From NCBI GenBank assembly GCA_928724745.1, contig CAKMXJ010000008.1, forward strand, positions 806,001 to 870,000: a stretch of DNA of 64,000 bases, written 5' to 3'. This stretch comes from Anthracocystis setariae. Its lineage: Eukaryota > Basidiomycota > Ustilaginomycetes > Ustilaginales > Ustilaginaceae. Each line of letters begins with the position of its first letter. The stretch's first letter is position 1. Made by a program: the position numbers and the translations under genes. The notes below the pieces were generated by a model that saw only the letters and a list, made by a program, of their open reading frames with translations, did not search any database and was not told the origin of the DNA. Of the stretch, positions 31,497-42,200 are shown piece after piece.

Positions 31497-34400
31497 ATGT
31501 CGACGCTCAACCTCACAGGTCATCCTGACCCCAAGCTTAGCACCGACCCACTCCTCTTGCAGGCGCTCGAGTCGTATGTTGATCCCATCACCAGTGCACT
31601 CACCTCTGCCGGTGTAGATGCTGCCGCGATCCCATCCAAATCCGGCTCGCTCTCTGCATCCGACCTCGCATCGCTCGTGTACGATTTGCAAACCTTCCAG
31701 GAAGAGTCGCTCGGTGTCAACGCTCCTCGTCCTGCCGACCCTTCCGCATCCGCGCCTCAGTCACCACACCCCGTCCGCATCCCTGCCGACTTGTTCCTCC
31801 CGACCGCATCGCAGCAGAACACCGCCGTCGTCGACTCACAGAGCAGCCACCTCCGCTTGCTCTTGCAAGAGGCGCTTGCCTATCTCGCCTCGAAAGGCAA
31901 ATCCACCTGGAACTTTTCCGACCCCGCTCAGAAATCCGACAATGTTCAGCTCATCGCACACGTCCGTCAGCAGCTCACACAAGCTGGTGCTCTGGACCAC
32001 CCTACCATTGCTGCATCGCCGTCCATCACCGAGGCAGAAGCCGCATCGCTCAAGCAGATGGCCGAACAACTCGAATGCAAGTGGTCCGACGATGTTGCTT
32101 CCGCCTCGCACGTTCTCTTCCCTTCTGACGCGACACCTCCGTCGTCGCCCAACGAGGGCGAGTCCTCGACGTCTGCAAGCTCGGAAGAGTATTTCAGAAC
32201 CATCGCATCCAGATCCGGACGTGCGCTCATCCACGTTTGGTACCGACCCGACTCGTACGACACTTGGCTCCCTGCGGCGGATTTTGCCGAGCCTGATCCG
32301 GCACCCGAGAAACGTGTTCCTTGGAGGATTGGCACCAAGTGGCTTCGCGACAGTGTGCGTTTCAACGAGCTCATGAATCCGGAGGACTACGAGCAAGAGG
32401 ACGCCGTCGAAGCTGCCATCGACTCTGCCGGGACTGCAGGTGCGGCTGCTCCTGCTGCCGACGTCAGGAAGGGCAAGAAGCGCGGTCTTCCCGAAGAGAT
32501 CACCGATGCCTCTTCGGCTGCAGCTGCGGGAGAGGGCAATAGCAAGCGAATCAAGCTTCTCGTCGCAGCTCGCCCCGTCGGTGCCGTGCCCATCGACCTC
32601 TCCGGCTCGGCACCCATCCCAGGCAAGAAGTACGAGAACGAAGCGGTTCCAAGTGGTGTGCTTGGCAATTTGCCAGCTGAATCTGCTGGCCCCGCCAAGC
32701 TTGACGGTGAGCAGCCGGCCGTCAGGGCAGCCAACGACGGCGATGCCACTATGGCTGACGCCACTGCGGATAAGCCCAAACCCGCCGATGCTGCGGTGGA
32801 GGAGCCAACGGAAGCCACGGTTGATGCTACCGCGCCTGTCATCCAGCCTGATGCTGCGGCAGTTGAACAGCAACGCATTCGCGCCGAGGAGATCGCCAAA
32901 AAGTATCTTGCGTCACAGACTCAGGAGGTCATCATTCCGTCTTACTCGACTTGGTTCGACATGTCGAGCATCAACGCGATCGAGAAGCGATCGCTGCCCG
33001 AATTCTTCAACCAGAAGAACCGCAGCAAGACGCCAAGCATCTACAAGGATTACCGCGACTTTATGATCAACACGTACCGTCTCAACCCGAGCGAGTACCT
33101 CACCTTCACCGCGTGCCGTCGCAACTTGGCGGGTGACGTCTGCGCCATCATGCGGGTCCATGCGTTCCTGGAGCAGTGGGGTTTGATCAACTACCAGATC
33201 GATCCCGAGACTCGTCCAGCTACGCTTGGACCTCCTTTTACGGGTCACTATCGTGTTCTTGTTGATACGCCGCGGGGTCTGCAGCCGCTTCATCCGGGCA
33301 CTCGTGTCAACCTGCCTAGCTCGGCACCGGCTGGGTCTGAATCCGCTGGCGCTGATTCGGCTGCTGCGGCTGCCGGTGGTGGTGGTGGTGGTGGTGGTAA
33401 GCCAGATATGAACCTGGAACTGCGAAAGACCATCTTCCAGTCCACCATGAAGGGATCCAAGCCGGTAGATGTTGTCGAGGCGAACTCGCTGGCTGCGCAA
33501 GCTGACGCCGCGGTGGTTGGAGGCGCTGGCGGTGCGGCTCGATACGTGTGCGACAATTGCGGCACCGATTGCACTCGAGTGAGATACCACAGCATCAAGG
33601 CCAAGAACTTTTCGCTGTGCGCATCGTGTTATTTGGAGGGACGGTTTCCGAGCTCCATGTATTCGGGCGACTTTGTGCGCATGGATGAGTCGGTGCTCAA
33701 GCAAGGTGGCGGCGTCATCGGCGGAGCATCTGGGGGTCAGGATGATTGGACGGATGCCGAGACGTTGCGTCTTCTCGAAGGGCTTGAAATGTTTGATGAT
33801 GATTGGTCGGCGGTGGCTAATCATGTGCAGACGCGAAGTAGGGAGCAGTGCATTACCAAGTTCATCCAGTTGCCCATTGAGGATGGATTCTTGGACGGGG
33901 CGTCGCAGGCGGATCTGGGGCCGTTGCAGTATGCGAGGAGGGATAAGGTGGATACGGTGGGCAGGCCGATTGTGCCGTTTGCGCAGGCGGACAATCCGGT
34001 GATGAGTGTGGTGGCGTTTTTGGCGAGTGCGGTGAATCCGGCGGTGGCGGCTGCCGCAGCCCAGAGTGCGTTGGGCGAATTGACGGAGAATTTGAGGAAG
34101 AGGGCGAAGAATGCGGAGGAAAGTGTGAATGGTGAGGCGATGGAGGTCGAGGTGGATGGTGAGGCGGGGAAGGCGGGTGAGGGTGAGGGGGAGAGTAGGG
34201 TTTCGGTTATTGATGGGGATAAGACCACGAGCGGTGGGGGTGGGGGTGTGCCACGCAATGCTGTGGAGCGTGCGGCGGCGATTGCCCTTGGAGCGGCGGC
34301 GGCGAAAGCGCACGTGCTGGCGTCATTCGAGGAACGCGAATGTCAACGTTTGGTGGGTTGCGCGATCGAAGCGCAGCTTCGCAAACTGGAACTTAAGGTG

Positions 34401-34697
34401 ATTCAATTCGAACAGGTCGAATCGCTGCTCGACGCCGAGCGCAAGAGCATCGAGGCTGCAAGGAGGCAATTGTATTCCGATCGTTTGGCGGTGCAAAAGC
34501 AGTTGGCGCTCGTCAACGAATTGCTTCACAAGGCCGCCACCGCCGCGGGGGCGAGTGCGTTAGAGACGGTTAGCAGAGAAGAACTCGTCAAGGCGAGTAG
34601 TGCCGCCAGTGGCTTGTCCCAACAAGGTCCCGTTGTAAGGGAGTCGCTCATGGACGCTGCCAATGTTCCAAGTGACGCCAATGTCGCTCAGTTGTAA
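31497..34697 (+). CDS. SWI/SNF-RSC chromatin-remodeling subunit, SWI3/RSC8/SMARCC type
   Basis: A 1066-residue protein is read from the ATG at 31497 (MSTLNLTGHP). The N-terminal 300 residues match the SMARCC-type module (RALIHVWYRPDSYDTWLP, then TKWLRDSVRFNELMNPEDY). A SWIRM domain spans about 475-575 (IIPSYSTWFDMSSINAIEKR, then the FTACRRNLAGDVCAIMRVH helix). A ZZ-type zinc finger lies at about 683-730 with CDNC and CASC pairs, a SANT domain at about 748-796 (DDWTDAETLRLLEGLEMFDD), and a helical, probably coiled-coil segment at about 960-1020. The protein dimerises in the core of nucleosome remodelers in the nucleus. I cannot say whether it serves SWI/SNF, RSC or both. Between SWIRM and ZZ is a run of eight glycines. 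Confidence 0.93.
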   Translation: MSTLNLTGHPDPKLSTDPLLLQALESYVDPITSALTSAGVDAAAIPSKSGSLSASDLASLVYDLQTFQEESLGVNAPRPADPSASAPQSPHPVRIPADLFLPTASQQNTAVVDSQSSHLRLLLQEALAYLASKGKSTWNFSDPAQKSDNVQLIAHVRQQLTQAGALDHPTIAASPSITEAEAASLKQMAEQLECKWSDDVASASHVLFPSDATPPSSPNEGESSTSASSEEYFRTIASRSGRALIHVWYRPDSYDTWLPAADFAEPDPAPEKRVPWRIGTKWLRDSVRFNELMNPEDYEQEDAVEAAIDSAGTAGAAAPAADVRKGKKRGLPEEITDASSAAAAGEGNSKRIKLLVAARPVGAVPIDLSGSAPIPGKKYENEAVPSGVLGNLPAESAGPAKLDGEQPAVRAANDGDATMADATADKPKPADAAVEEPTEATVDATAPVIQPDAAAVEQQRIRAEEIAKKYLASQTQEVIIPSYSTWFDMSSINAIEKRSLPEFFNQKNRSKTPSIYKDYRDFMINTYRLNPSEYLTFTACRRNLAGDVCAIMRVHAFLEQWGLINYQIDPETRPATLGPPFTGHYRVLVDTPRGLQPLHPGTRVNLPSSAPAGSESAGADSAAAAAGGGGGGGGKPDMNLELRKTIFQSTMKGSKPVDVVEANSLAAQADAAVVGGAGGAARYVCDNCGTDCTRVRYHSIKAKNFSLCASCYLEGRFPSSMYSGDFVRMDESVLKQGGGVIGGASGGQDDWTDAETLRLLEGLEMFDDDWSAVANHVQTRSREQCITKFIQLPIEDGFLDGASQADLGPLQYARRDKVDTVGRPIVPFAQADNPVMSVVAFLASAVNPAVAAAAAQSALGELTENLRKRAKNAEESVNGEAMEVEVDGEAGKAGEGEGESRVSVIDGDKTTSGGGGGVPRNAVERAAAIALGAAAAKAHVLASFEERECQRLVGCAIEAQLRKLELKVIQFEQVESLLDAERKSIEAARRQLYSDRLAVQKQLALVNELLHKAATAAGASALETVSREELVKASSAASGLSQQGPVVRESLMDAANVPSDANVAQL

Positions 34698-34925
34698 AGT
34701 GAAGCGAATAGTTCTGGTTTTGTATATGTCTCTTTTCTTCTAGCGCCCAGAAAGGGTTGGTTTGGTTTGATTTTGTCTAGTGGCGTTTGCAAGTGTGGTA
34801 AAAGACTGTTTGTTCAAGGGGAGATTGACTCTCAAGCTGTATGTGTGTCAAGCAAAGGCGAAGCGGAAGGGGGGGAAATATGTGGAATGGACGAATTTGT
34901 ATTGTTAAGGGAAAGTAGAGAGGAT

Positions 34926-35471
34926 TTAGTGGTGATCTTGATCGTGGTGGTCGTCGTGACCGTGGTGACCGTCCCAGGGATGTCTCAAGCCCTATGAAAG
35001 AAGAAGCAAAGCGTAAAGAGGGGGGCGGGGAGGGGCGGGTTAGTGACTTGAGCTTGCGAAGAGCGTTGAACGTGAATAAGTCTCGATGGATGCTTTTTTG
35101 CGGATGATCTCTGCCTTGGTGAAATACTCATCTACCTGGGTAAATCACTTGAACGATTGCTTCCTCCGTCGTCGATTCTTGGCACCAAGCTATGCCAAAT
35201 CTCTCCGCCTACCTCTTTCTATCCTAACCTAACCTAACCTAACTTCTCCTCCTCCTCCTGAATTCTCATCGAGAATTTATCGTTCACGAATTGTTGTTGT
35301 ACTTACCAAAAGGACGGGGCCATCTTGTTTAGCACGGTAGAAGATCCAGAACCACATGGTTGCACCTAGTAACTTGGCTGCCCAACGGTGCTTGAATGCG
35401 GGCTGGTGTGGTGCGAAGCCCGGCATGGGCTTGTACCATCGATTGGTGGATGCTCCTGCGTGTCCCGCCAT
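34926..35471 (-). CDS. Small inner-membrane protein, complex I subunit B2-like (two exons)
   Basis: Two minus-strand exons, 35471-35307 (55 codons) and 34991-34926 (21 codons plus stop), give 76 residues. The 315-nt intron has donor GTAAGT and acceptor CATAG. The protein begins MAGHAGASTNRWYKPMPG, has one membrane helix with GATMWFWIFYRAKQDGP and, after splicing, VLL-GLRHPWDGHHGHDD, ending in a His/Asp-rich tail. The MWFWI...D..V/ALLG..HPW arrangement resembles NDUFB2/AGGG-type supernumerary subunits of NADH:ubiquinone oxidoreductase (LMWFWILWRFWHD in the human protein). The exon join is phase 0 and restores this motif, which supports the model. It is convergent with the SWI3-like gene. Confidence 0.72.
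35223..35242. repeat. Four tandem CCTAA units in the intron of the B2-like gene
   Basis: CCTAA is repeated four times exactly. On the gene strand it reads TTAGG. It lies inside the intron 34992-35306, so it is not coding. Confidence 0.7.
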
Positions 35472-37561
35472 GATATATATTTGTCTCTGTGTGTGTGGCT
35501 TGCGATGCCGATGCGGATGGGTCGATGGTGAGAAGGACGTGTGCGAACCCGCAAGCTGTAATGCCGCCAAATGCCAAGTCAATGGATGGATGGATGGTTG
35601 GAGGAGGAGCGTGATAGGGGAGGAGTGAGAGTTGGCATGTCAGCAACGCCCGCATTCAAGTTGGTCCGTCGGTTCCGACGATGTGCTGAAGTTCATCAAA
35701 ATTGGTAGGGTTTGTCGATCTCACACTATGAACTCCCGGAAAAAAAACCCCCCCGTGGCAACGCTTCAGCCCTTTCTTGCTATCCTCATGGCTCAATACC
35801 ACCTCGACAATACGTATACTGTTGACAACGCACATCAGATCGCACTGATTGATTGATTGATTGAGTTGGAAGAGCTATCATTACGCAAGGCATCCGAGGT
35901 GCAAGTTGGGATCTACGAATCTCAAAGCGAATCAAATAGCTAGGTCTCAAGAGCTCCCAAACCCCCCAGCCCTCGTCTAACCGCGAACAGCTTTCGCACT
36001 GAATCCACCAAAACCCTCAACTGAACCAGCCCCGAAAACCTTGACGAGATGCCTACGAAACCTTTCGACGAAGGAAAACACAAAGAGAGAAACCCCCAAG
36101 CTTTGGCGTAACAATACGAGTTCAGATAGAAACAAAAAAAGGTATCGCCATCTGATCGCTTCCACGTTGGGATCACGACCGGACCGTGCTTGACTCTATG
36201 TATTTGGTAATCATCATTGGTAGTGTATTGTTGTGTCACGCCTTGATCAGGGTGTTTCTCTCTCTTTTTTTTTTCCTTTTCGTCGCTGGGTTTCAAGGGG
36301 TTGTGTGAGGTTTCGGCAAGAGTGAGTTGAGTTGAGGGTGGGGGGGTGGGTGGGTTGGTGAAGGGTGAAGATGAGGCGAGGTTGCACAGGCGCACAGGCG
36401 CACAAAGATCAGTCGGAGTAGGCTTGCTGTATTGCCATGATTCTTCGATGTCGATTTTATAGGTGTCGTGGATGATGGTGGGTCGGAAAGAAGAATATGT
36501 AGCATCAGCAGAGAAAGGATAGATGAGAGGCCAAATTTTTCTCAGAAATCTGCTCCGGCAATTTTGATGACTCAATGTTACATTGATGAGGTGATCGGTT
36601 TGGATCAGTCTAACATTTCAGTACAAATTTCCAAAGAGTTGGCAGAGTTGGGGAAGGAACAGAGTGGGCCGTGGCTGCAATTTGCCCCAACTTCTATGCC
36701 TATCTTTTGCAATATTAATAATGCCCTGTTCAGCTCGTAACCCACGCTTGATCGTGCTGTCCATCGACGCCGCTCTCCACGATGGATGTGTTCATGTTTG
36801 AGCAAGGGCTGGCGATCAAAGCATGATGGTTACCAGTTAAATATGAGGACATTGATGTATCAGTATAGTACAGAAGGTGAATTTTGCCATGCGATGGGGA
36901 GAGGCGGAGGCGGAGGAGGAGGGTGGTCGGTCACTTTGAGCGATATCGATGATGTCTGCATTCGAATGGTGCGGGCCAAGTTCGGCGAAGGGAGCTCTGG
37001 ATGGCTGGATTTCCGTGGTCTCGCGTTGAGCGGAAAAGGAGGACGCGGAACGAAAATTATTCTCTTCTCTGTCAATTCATCACACGGATCGATACGACTT
37101 TGTCAGTGTCTGCAACGCCGATTTCTTCATCGGTCAAATTTCCAACCAACAGCAGCAAGCTTTTGTGTGGTAGAGTGGTCGTAAAAAAAAAAAAAAAAAA
37201 AAAAAATCGCCAGAAAAAAAAGTTGGGAATAATTGGGACGCTGCTGCTGCGTGTTGCTGCTGTTGGTGTGTGCGCTTTCCCCTCCCCCCCCACCGTTGGT
37301 TGGGATATTCGGTTGGTGCGAGAAGAAAAAGTCGTTCAAGTCAAGCAAGATTGGCCGACGGCAGCACAGTGCGGTGTGGTGTGGTGTGGTGCGTTTTTTT
37401 TTCTATTCAGCGCTGGGCTGACCCTGCCGTCAACATCACCGACACTTCCCCCCTCCCCCCACCTAATCTCGCTCTCTGTTCACCATCCCTTTCCTCCTCC
37501 TCCGCCCTTCCCCCCCACCCCCCCATCCATCATCGTCAGCACCCCTACTCTGTTGATCGCG
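35472..37561. promoter_or_regulatory. Divergent intergenic region upstream of PDA1
   Basis: This 2.1-kb stretch contains only unsupported frames. Seen directly are a GATTGATT run near 35848-35863, a GGATGGATGG run near 35583-35597, a 24-base poly-A at 37183-37206, and C-rich tracts close to PDA1 (37282-37291, 37448-37459, 37509-37526). The last 120 bases before the PDA1 ATG are CT-rich, typical of a fungal leader. Nothing coding is supported. Confidence 0.5.
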
Positions 37562-38797
37562 ATGGCTTCTCTTTCTCGCAACTTGCTTCGCTCGACGAGC
37601 AAGGCTTCCGCGCTCCCCGCCTACTCGCGCAACGCCATCCCTTCATCTTCGCGCTTCGTTCAGCTCACCGCCGAAGCTTCCTCCCCGCAGCAGGAACTCC
37701 CCGCTTCCAAGTCCGAAAAGTTCAAGGTCGACCTCAACGCCGACTCGTTCAAGGGCTACAAGTTCGAAGTGCCCAAGCTCGAGTGGGAGACCTCCAAGGA
37801 TGAGCTCATCCACCTCTACTCCGAGATGGTCAAGATGCGCCGCATGGAGATGGCTGCCGACCAGCTCTACAAGCAAAAGTTGATCCGAGGTTTCTGCCAC
37901 TTGGCCATCGGTCAGGAGGCCGTCGCTGTTGGTATGGAGGCCGGTATGAAGCCCAGCGACAAGCTCATCACCGCTTACCGATGCCACCCTTTCACCGTCC
38001 AGAAGGGTGGTAGCATCAAGTCGGTCATCGCCGAGCTCTTCGGTCGCCAGGCTGGTATCTCCAAGGGTAAGGGTGGTTCCATGCACATGTTCACCCCCAC
38101 CTTCTTCGGTGGTAACGGTATCGTCGGTGCTCAGGTCCCCGTCGGTGCCGGTATCGCTTTCGCTCAGCAGTACTTGAACTCGGGCGACGCTACTTTCGCC
38201 ATGTACGGTGACGGCGCTTCCAACCAGGGTCAGGTGTTTGAGGCTTACAACATGTCCAAGCTCTGGAACCTGCCTTGCGTTTTCGTCTGCGAGAACAACA
38301 AGTACGGTATGGGTACCTCTGCCGAGCGTTCGTCCATGAACACTCAGTACTACACTCGTGGTGACGTTATCCCCGGTATCCAGGTCAACGCCATGGATGT
38401 GCTCGCCGTCGCTGCCGCCACCAAGCACGCTTCCCACTTCACCCTCGGCGGCAACGGTCCGCTGCTCATGGAGTTGGTCACCTACCGATACGGTGGTCAC
38501 TCGCTCTCGGACCCTGGTACCACTTACCGTACGCGTGACGAGATCCAGACCATGCGTTCGTCGTCCGACCCCATCCAGGGCCTCAAGGCGCGCATGCTCA
38601 ACTGGGGTGTGGTTGAGGAGGCCGAGCTCAAGAGGATCGACAAGGCTGCCAAGGAGGAAGTCGACCAGGCCGTCGAGGAGGCCAAGCAGAGCCCCCAGCC
38701 TAAGGAAGAGACATTGTGGACCGACATCTACTACCCCGGTACCGAGCCCGACTGGATGCGTGGCAGGGACCGCACCGAGATCCACCGCTACCGTTAA
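37562..38797 (+). CDS. PDA1: Pyruvate dehydrogenase E1 alpha subunit, mitochondrial
   Basis: A 411-residue protein is read from the ATG at 37562 (MASLSRNLLRSTSK). The frame stays open far upstream through a poly-A tract, but that part is not protein-like. The first 35-40 residues are basic and Ser-rich, a typical matrix presequence. The thiamine-diphosphate motif runs from GDGASNQG (216-223) to NNKYGM (245-250). The phosphorylation loop YRYGGHSLSDPG carries the regulatory serine near 314. E1 alpha forms an a2b2 tetramer with Pdb1 and decarboxylates pyruvate in the matrix. The codons are strongly C-ending, consistent with high expression. The 3' UTR begins with a TAGGG-repeat. Confidence 0.96.
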   Translation: MASLSRNLLRSTSKASALPAYSRNAIPSSSRFVQLTAEASSPQQELPASKSEKFKVDLNADSFKGYKFEVPKLEWETSKDELIHLYSEMVKMRRMEMAADQLYKQKLIRGFCHLAIGQEAVAVGMEAGMKPSDKLITAYRCHPFTVQKGGSIKSVIAELFGRQAGISKGKGGSMHMFTPTFFGGNGIVGAQVPVGAGIAFAQQYLNSGDATFAMYGDGASNQGQVFEAYNMSKLWNLPCVFVCENNKYGMGTSAERSSMNTQYYTRGDVIPGIQVNAMDVLAVAAATKHASHFTLGGNGPLLMELVTYRYGGHSLSDPGTTYRTRDEIQTMRSSSDPIQGLKARMLNWGVVEEAELKRIDKAAKEEVDQAVEEAKQSPQPKEETLWTDIYYPGTEPDWMRGRDRTEIHRYR

Positions 38798-39293
38798 GGT
38801 GAGTTTAAGAAAAAGATTCGTTAGGGTAGGGTAGGGTAGGATAGCCGATCGACACTCTTCCTTTCCTTTCCCTTTCCTTCCCCTCTTTTTTTTTTTTTTC
38901 TTTCTTGTCTTTCTTCACGTTGTACTATTTCGTTACTGTCACTCTTATGTCCATTGATTCTACTTTACGCTTACGTTGTGACGAGGTGGAAGGATTCAAA
39001 GAGCGTCAATAAGGGGCATGATAGCGAGGGGTTGGGGGGGAAGGAGGTTGACGCCTGGGCGCCTTTGGCTTCGCTTTTGTGGCAAGGTGGCAAAGAATTG
39101 CACGCAGCATTTGAGACGAGATGATGCGCGAGTGAACAAGGATAGACACTTAATACATTTGGGGTGCGCATTTCTTTTTTTTTTTTTTTTTTTTTTTTTC
39201 TGTGCCACCAAACCATTTTGCCTCCAGAGCGTTAAAGAGGTGAGGAGCAAGGTTGGAAAAGAGTTAGAAAGAATTGCAATTGACGCACAAACT
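38798..39293. other. Convergent 3' region between PDA1 and NUP170
   Basis: These 496 bases hold a TAGGG repeat at 38821-38840 (TTAGGG followed by three partial or full TAGGG units), a CT-rich run, a 12-13-base T run near 38888-38900 and a 25-base T run at 39175-39199. Nothing coding is supported. Confidence 0.5.
38821..38840. repeat. TAGGG tandem repeat in the PDA1 3' UTR
   Basis: The sequence TTAGGG continues as TAGGG units for 20 bases. It is a short telomere-like repeat about 25 bases after the PDA1 stop codon. Confidence 0.65.
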
Positions 39294-42200
39294 CTAGTAA
39301 TAGAGTTTGAGTTGATCCAAAGCGGTTCTGGCCGCATCTGCAATGGAAGGGTTAGCTTTGCGGATGAGTTGGTTTAGTAGTGTGAAGAGTCTTGATGATT
39401 GGATTGGGGAGAGTTGAGTATTGACGCCTGCGATTTTCGCATCGGTGGTGGAGAGATGAACCCATGAGCGTATGAATTCGACCAGTTCGGTTTGGAGGAA
39501 AGCATGAGCGTGAGCCGAGTTCCATGGTTGCGGCGAGGTGGTCAGGGTAGATTCGAGCATGTCGAGGATGAGTTCAGGTGCGTTTGTGGCACGGAGCATT
39601 GTCTGACTTGCCCAACCAGCCGGAATATCCACCCCATCAGACGACCAAGAACGACGAGCGAAACCGACGGGAATACTATCATCACGCACCTCCCCCTGTG
39701 GTCGAGTCTGTTCATACCCATACCGCAACAGCAACTCCAACACAGTATCCACCGGACACGCCACTTCGCTTCGATCCAACCTGGTAAACAACTCCACCGT
39801 CAACGCCGAAATCGCCTTAAACGCCTCCTCCCCGCTCCCCCTCTGCTGCTGCTTACAAATCAACCCCACCCAAATGCCGCCCACCACGCCAACATCGTTC
39901 AACTCGGCCGCCGCGATCATCGCCAACTGCTCCTCCAACAACTCGAACGGCTCAGCCAGATTCTTATACAACGTCGACAAATCCAACAACTCCTCATTAA
40001 GCCACTCGATCGAATCCACCACCAACGCACTTCGCTCCTTATCCAACTCATCGCCTCCGATCTGCTGCAGACTCTGCAACACGCGCGCCTGGATCTGCGC
40101 CACCTCGAGCGAGTCCTCCGCCTGCGATAGGAACGTCACCACATCATTCGCCTCGACATGCGACGGCGACACCGACTTGGCATTGCCCACGGCCAAAGCC
40201 AGATACTCGATCCTCTCGCGCAGATCCAAGCCAAACTCCTTCGAGTGCGCCAAAGCATCCAACACCTGCGCCGCGGCAAAGTACTCGCCATGCCGCACAT
40301 ACAACTGCCACAGCAGATTCCGTAGGATACGCAGGAACCCCACATCGCCACCCTTTTCGCCCGCGGGACGCTTCACCAGGTACTGCTCGAGATACGGCGT
40401 ACGCATGGACAAAAGCTGGTCTGTCATCTTGCGCTCGATCAACCATTCGTACATGCTCTCGTGGAACAAAACATCCGACGATGCTTCGGCACGAGCGTAC
40501 GCCTCGGTGCGAGCTTTGTCGCGCGTGCTGATAGCCAGACGCACCTGCGCTTCGTCAGCTTCAAGATTGTATGCCGCATCGAGTTTCTCATCCAACTGCT
40601 GGAGCGTCTCGAACACGAGCTGATATGCCTGTTTGAGTCGCGCCGCCACTTGCTTGCGTGCGCGATGTTCGGGTCCCTCAGGACTTCCTTCCGCCAGATA
40701 CGAAGCCGCCATCCCCGCGGGGTCCCATTCGGCAGCGCACTGCAGAGCCAGCTCAATCGCACCAGAAGCATACCCAAGCGCACGGTAGTCTTCGCAGATC
40801 GCCTTGAGCTTGTCCACGGAAAGCTGGCTTGCGCCCTTGGCGAGGAGCTTGTGACTCATTCGCAAATTCTCCATCTTGTCCTGTTCCGACCGCGTCTCCT
40901 TGGCACGACGAATGCATTCGGTAGCCTTGTACTGACGAACGTCATCAGCAGAACAGAAGCTGCCACATCGAGCCTGCAATGCATCGGCCACAGCATCGAT
41001 GCTCACCTGCGCACCGATGCGCGCCTCGATGAGCGCAGTCACCAGCTCCCTGGAAGCGCGCTTGCCCTCGTCCGAAGTGATGAGCTGGCCAAATCGCAAA
41101 CTCGAGATGGCCGTCTTGGCTTCAGCCGAGCATGCATCGATGAGCGGCTTCAAGCCATGGTCGATCAGGAAGAGCATAAAGTTGGTAGCTTCCATCGCTC
41201 GCGACACGAGCGCCTGCAACCGGCCAAAGCTCTCCTGATCGAGCTTGGCGGCGCGCTCCTGGTCATAGCCGACGCCATTGACGAAGCTGCGGTTGGCGGA
41301 AGATCCTCCAAGCCCGAACAGCTTGCCGCTCTTTTGCATAAAGTCGTGAAGCGGCACTAGATCCTGCAGGGTTTGCTCGAGGTCTTCCTTGCGCAGCGGC
41401 AGCTTGGCACCGGTGGAAGCAGCGGCAGCAGCTGTCGTGCCGGCGGGGCGGTAGGTGGTGAGTGCATTGGAGGGCGGGGGTGCTGCCTTTGTACCTGGTT
41501 GGGTAGGCTGCGGAGGCATGATCGCGCGATCCCAGACGCGCTTGAGGACGCAGGCAATGTAAAGGGCAAGACCATCGTGGCGCGAGGTTCGAGGGGTGGA
41601 CAGCGCGGCAGATACAGTGGTGTCGGCAGGCCAAGAACCAAAGTGACTGAAGAAGACACGTGAGGCAAGTGCGACCACCTCGTCAGACACGGTCTGGGCT
41701 AGACCAGCGGGAATGCCGCCAGAAGAACCGATGGTCACCCGCGGAGCCGCCACCTGCGAGTTGTGTGCAGCGATAGCGAGAGCGCTCTCGCAAGCCTCGA
41801 TGGAGCCAAACAGACCGAAGAACTGCATCATGGCCGCGCTGTTGATGGCAGCACCTGATTCCAACAAGCCTCGCAGCGTGTCGACAGGTCGACGCTCGAC
41901 CAGCTCGGTGAGACCATTGTTGTCCAGAACGAGGAAGCTGCGAGGTGGTCGGAGGTTCTGGGCATATGTGGCGCGAACGAGCTCGCCGTTGTCGGTGACG
42001 GGAGGCATGGGACGGGCGGGTGGTGCCTCGGCAAAGACGGGCGTGCTGAGCGCAAGCTCAAGGTCGATGAACGTGGCCTTTTCGGCGGGACCAGTAGCGT
42101 TGGTGTTGGCATTTAGGGCCGGAGTGATGCAGCAAATCTGACAAGGCAAGCTGTTGTAGTTGAAGCCCATCATGAAGACGTCACCGGCGTAGAAGACGGA

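Noticed and set aside
35223..35260. Plus-strand CTAAC repeats followed by a pyrimidine tract, like a branch point and 3' splice site
   Set aside because: The supported gene here is on the minus strand and there is no plus-strand exon with coding sense next to it.
35940..36575. 211-residue minus-strand frame between the B2-like gene and PDA1
   Set aside because: Low-complexity, with no motif, no good start context and no family resemblance. Treated as intergenic.
37001..37561. Upstream in-frame extension of PDA1
   Set aside because: It reads through a 24-base poly-A tract and CT-rich leader DNA. The MASLSRNLL start gives a normal presequence and length.
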